Positions 63,643 to 64,000 of a stretch of DNA of 64,000 bases are shown here, piece by piece. How positions within the stretch are numbered: position 1 is the stretch's first letter; the number at the start of each line of letters is the position of its first letter. Under the pieces are notes generated by a model. That model was not told the origin of the DNA. It made no database searches and worked only from the letters and a program-made list of their open reading frames with translations. This DNA is from Janibacter cremeus. Lineage in GTDB: Bacteria > Actinomycetota > Actinomycetes > Actinomycetales > Dermatophilaceae. The position numbers and the translations under genes were made by a program. The DNA is taken from assembly GCF_029395675.1 (NCBI RefSeq), contig NZ_CP115184.1, positions 2,914,001 to 2,978,000 of the forward strand, given 5' to 3'.

Positions 63643-64000
63643 ATGAGGACTCTCTATGTGGCAGCCGGCGGCGGCGGCGATGCGGTCGGCGCCCTGCTGG
63701 CCAGACGAGCCCTCGGCGATACGGACCAGCGTCCACCCCTCGTCACGACGTACGCATGGGAACGGCTTCGGATCGATCCTGTCCCGGGTCCTCGCGCTCG
63801 GACAGACTTCACGGCCTTGGCGCCGGTGGGAGACCAGCCGTTTGAGGTGACGTCTGGCTCTGACACGGCGCCTCCAGGCAGGAGCGTGCTCCCACGTCTT
63901 GTAGAGTCGAGCGGAGCTCGGATCTTCTTGCACGATCTCGATGGTGGGACCATAGGGCTCAGGGATCAGTTGCGACACCTCGCGCGGTCACTCGACGTCG
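63643..64000 (+). CDS. DUF1152-like protein, cut by window edge
   Basis: An open frame from ATG 63643 runs 119 codons to the edge without a stop: MRTLYVAAGGGGDAVGALLA, then TYAWERLRIDPVPGP, SDTAPPGRS and ARIFLHDLDGG. The glycine-rich N-terminus suggests a nucleotide-binding Rossmann-like fold, matching the DUF1152 family as I remember it. It diverges from gntR within the AICE and has CACAAT seven bases before the ATG. It uses codons rare in this genome (ATA, AGA, TTG, GTA), supporting foreign origin. Function unknown. Confidence 0.7.
   Translation, partial: MRTLYVAAGGGGDAVGALLARRALGDTDQRPPLVTTYAWERLRIDPVPGPRARTDFTALAPVGDQPFEVTSGSDTAPPGRSVLPRLVESSGARIFLHDLDGGTIGLRDQLRHLARSLDV

Larger units (their letters stand above)
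57245..64000. mobile_element. pSAM2-type actinomycete integrative and conjugative element (AICE), incomplete
   Basis: From the tRNA-Thr 3' end rightward, genes follow the AICE order on the minus strand: tyrosine integrase, excisionase, rolling-circle replication initiator, WhiB, FtsK-like TraB/TraSA translocase, a small gene, a Pra-like activator and a GntR repressor, then a divergent DUF1152 gene. This is the minimal set for excision, replication and double-stranded conjugative transfer. attL would be within the tRNA (about 57245-57276), placed on the assumption of tRNA 3'-end integration; attR is beyond 64000, so size and cargo are unknown. Confidence 0.88.

Noticed and set aside
63571..63978. 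Minus-strand ORF beyond the GntR gene
   Set aside because: The protein is basic and Ser-rich with no fold. The plus-strand frame over the same bases has a glycine-rich DUF1152-like start and no stop to the edge.

Overview
The window is very GC-rich chromosomal DNA from a mycothiol-producing actinobacterium. The evidence is mshA, mshD and an S-(hydroxymethyl)mycothiol dehydrogenase, together with CarD, GlnR, SenX3-RegX3, a WhiB protein, Rpf-type muralytic enzymes and an HBHA-like protein. Gene order and protein style suggest a Micrococcales member near Intrasporangiaceae (for example Janibacter); that placement is inference. No CRISPR array, rRNA or insertion sequence was seen.

Layout. 1-3462: surface-glycan genes on the minus strand (two family 2 glycosyltransferases, two sulfotransferase-like proteins). 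3551-10531: histidine phosphatase, secreted subtilase lipoprotein, then a cobalamin riboswitch driving a BtuCDF-like importer, an enoyl-CoA hydratase homologue and an unknown gene. 10537-16798: phosphate block, with a candidate structured RNA, a DUF47-PiT pair, and a convergent pstSCAB operon behind a PHO-box promoter. 16877-21735: glnR-mshD-ppk-mutT1 operon. 21779-33322: mixed housekeeping genes (nitrobindin, LytR-CpsA-Psr ligase, Fur, YgfZ, HTH-HBHA pair, asparaginase, DTD, mshA-ybjN, gpmA). 33327-36015: phoU diverging from senX3-regX3 around a second PHO box. 36079-47773: carD-ispD, ispF and cysS-rlmB, separated by a flavin monooxygenase, a MoxR/VWA pair, a glutamine amidotransferase and the mycothiol formaldehyde-detoxification pair. 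47805-55314: trehalose operon (otsA-otsB-DUF4032), a CBS protein, and a Ser/Thr kinase coupled to a ThrE-like exporter. 55444-57133: two Rpf/peptidoglycan-binding proteins. 57204-57276: tRNA-Thr(TGT). 57245-64000: a pSAM2-type actinomycete integrative and conjugative element (AICE) whose far end lies outside the window.

Themes. Phosphorus handling is concentrated here: a low-affinity carrier, high-affinity Pst, polyphosphate kinase, PhoU and the controlling two-component system, with PHO boxes at pstS and phoU. Redox and thiol biology is spread across mshA, mshD, the mycothiol-dependent dehydrogenase and nitrobindin. A second theme is the start signal itself. About twenty genes have a TANNNT -10 hexamer exactly 6-7 bases before the ATG or GTG, so their mRNAs are probably leaderless, and this was used to choose starts. 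Operon-internal genes instead use ATGA overlaps or Shine-Dalgarno sites.

The AICE carries int, xis, repSA-like rep, whiB, traSA-like ftsK, a small gene and a pra-like gene in one minus-strand operon. A GntR repressor gene lies upstream, with a perfect 15-bp inverted-repeat operator in front of the operon. A divergent DUF1152 gene runs off the right edge. The octamer CGAAGGGG, abundant elsewhere in the window, is missing from the element.
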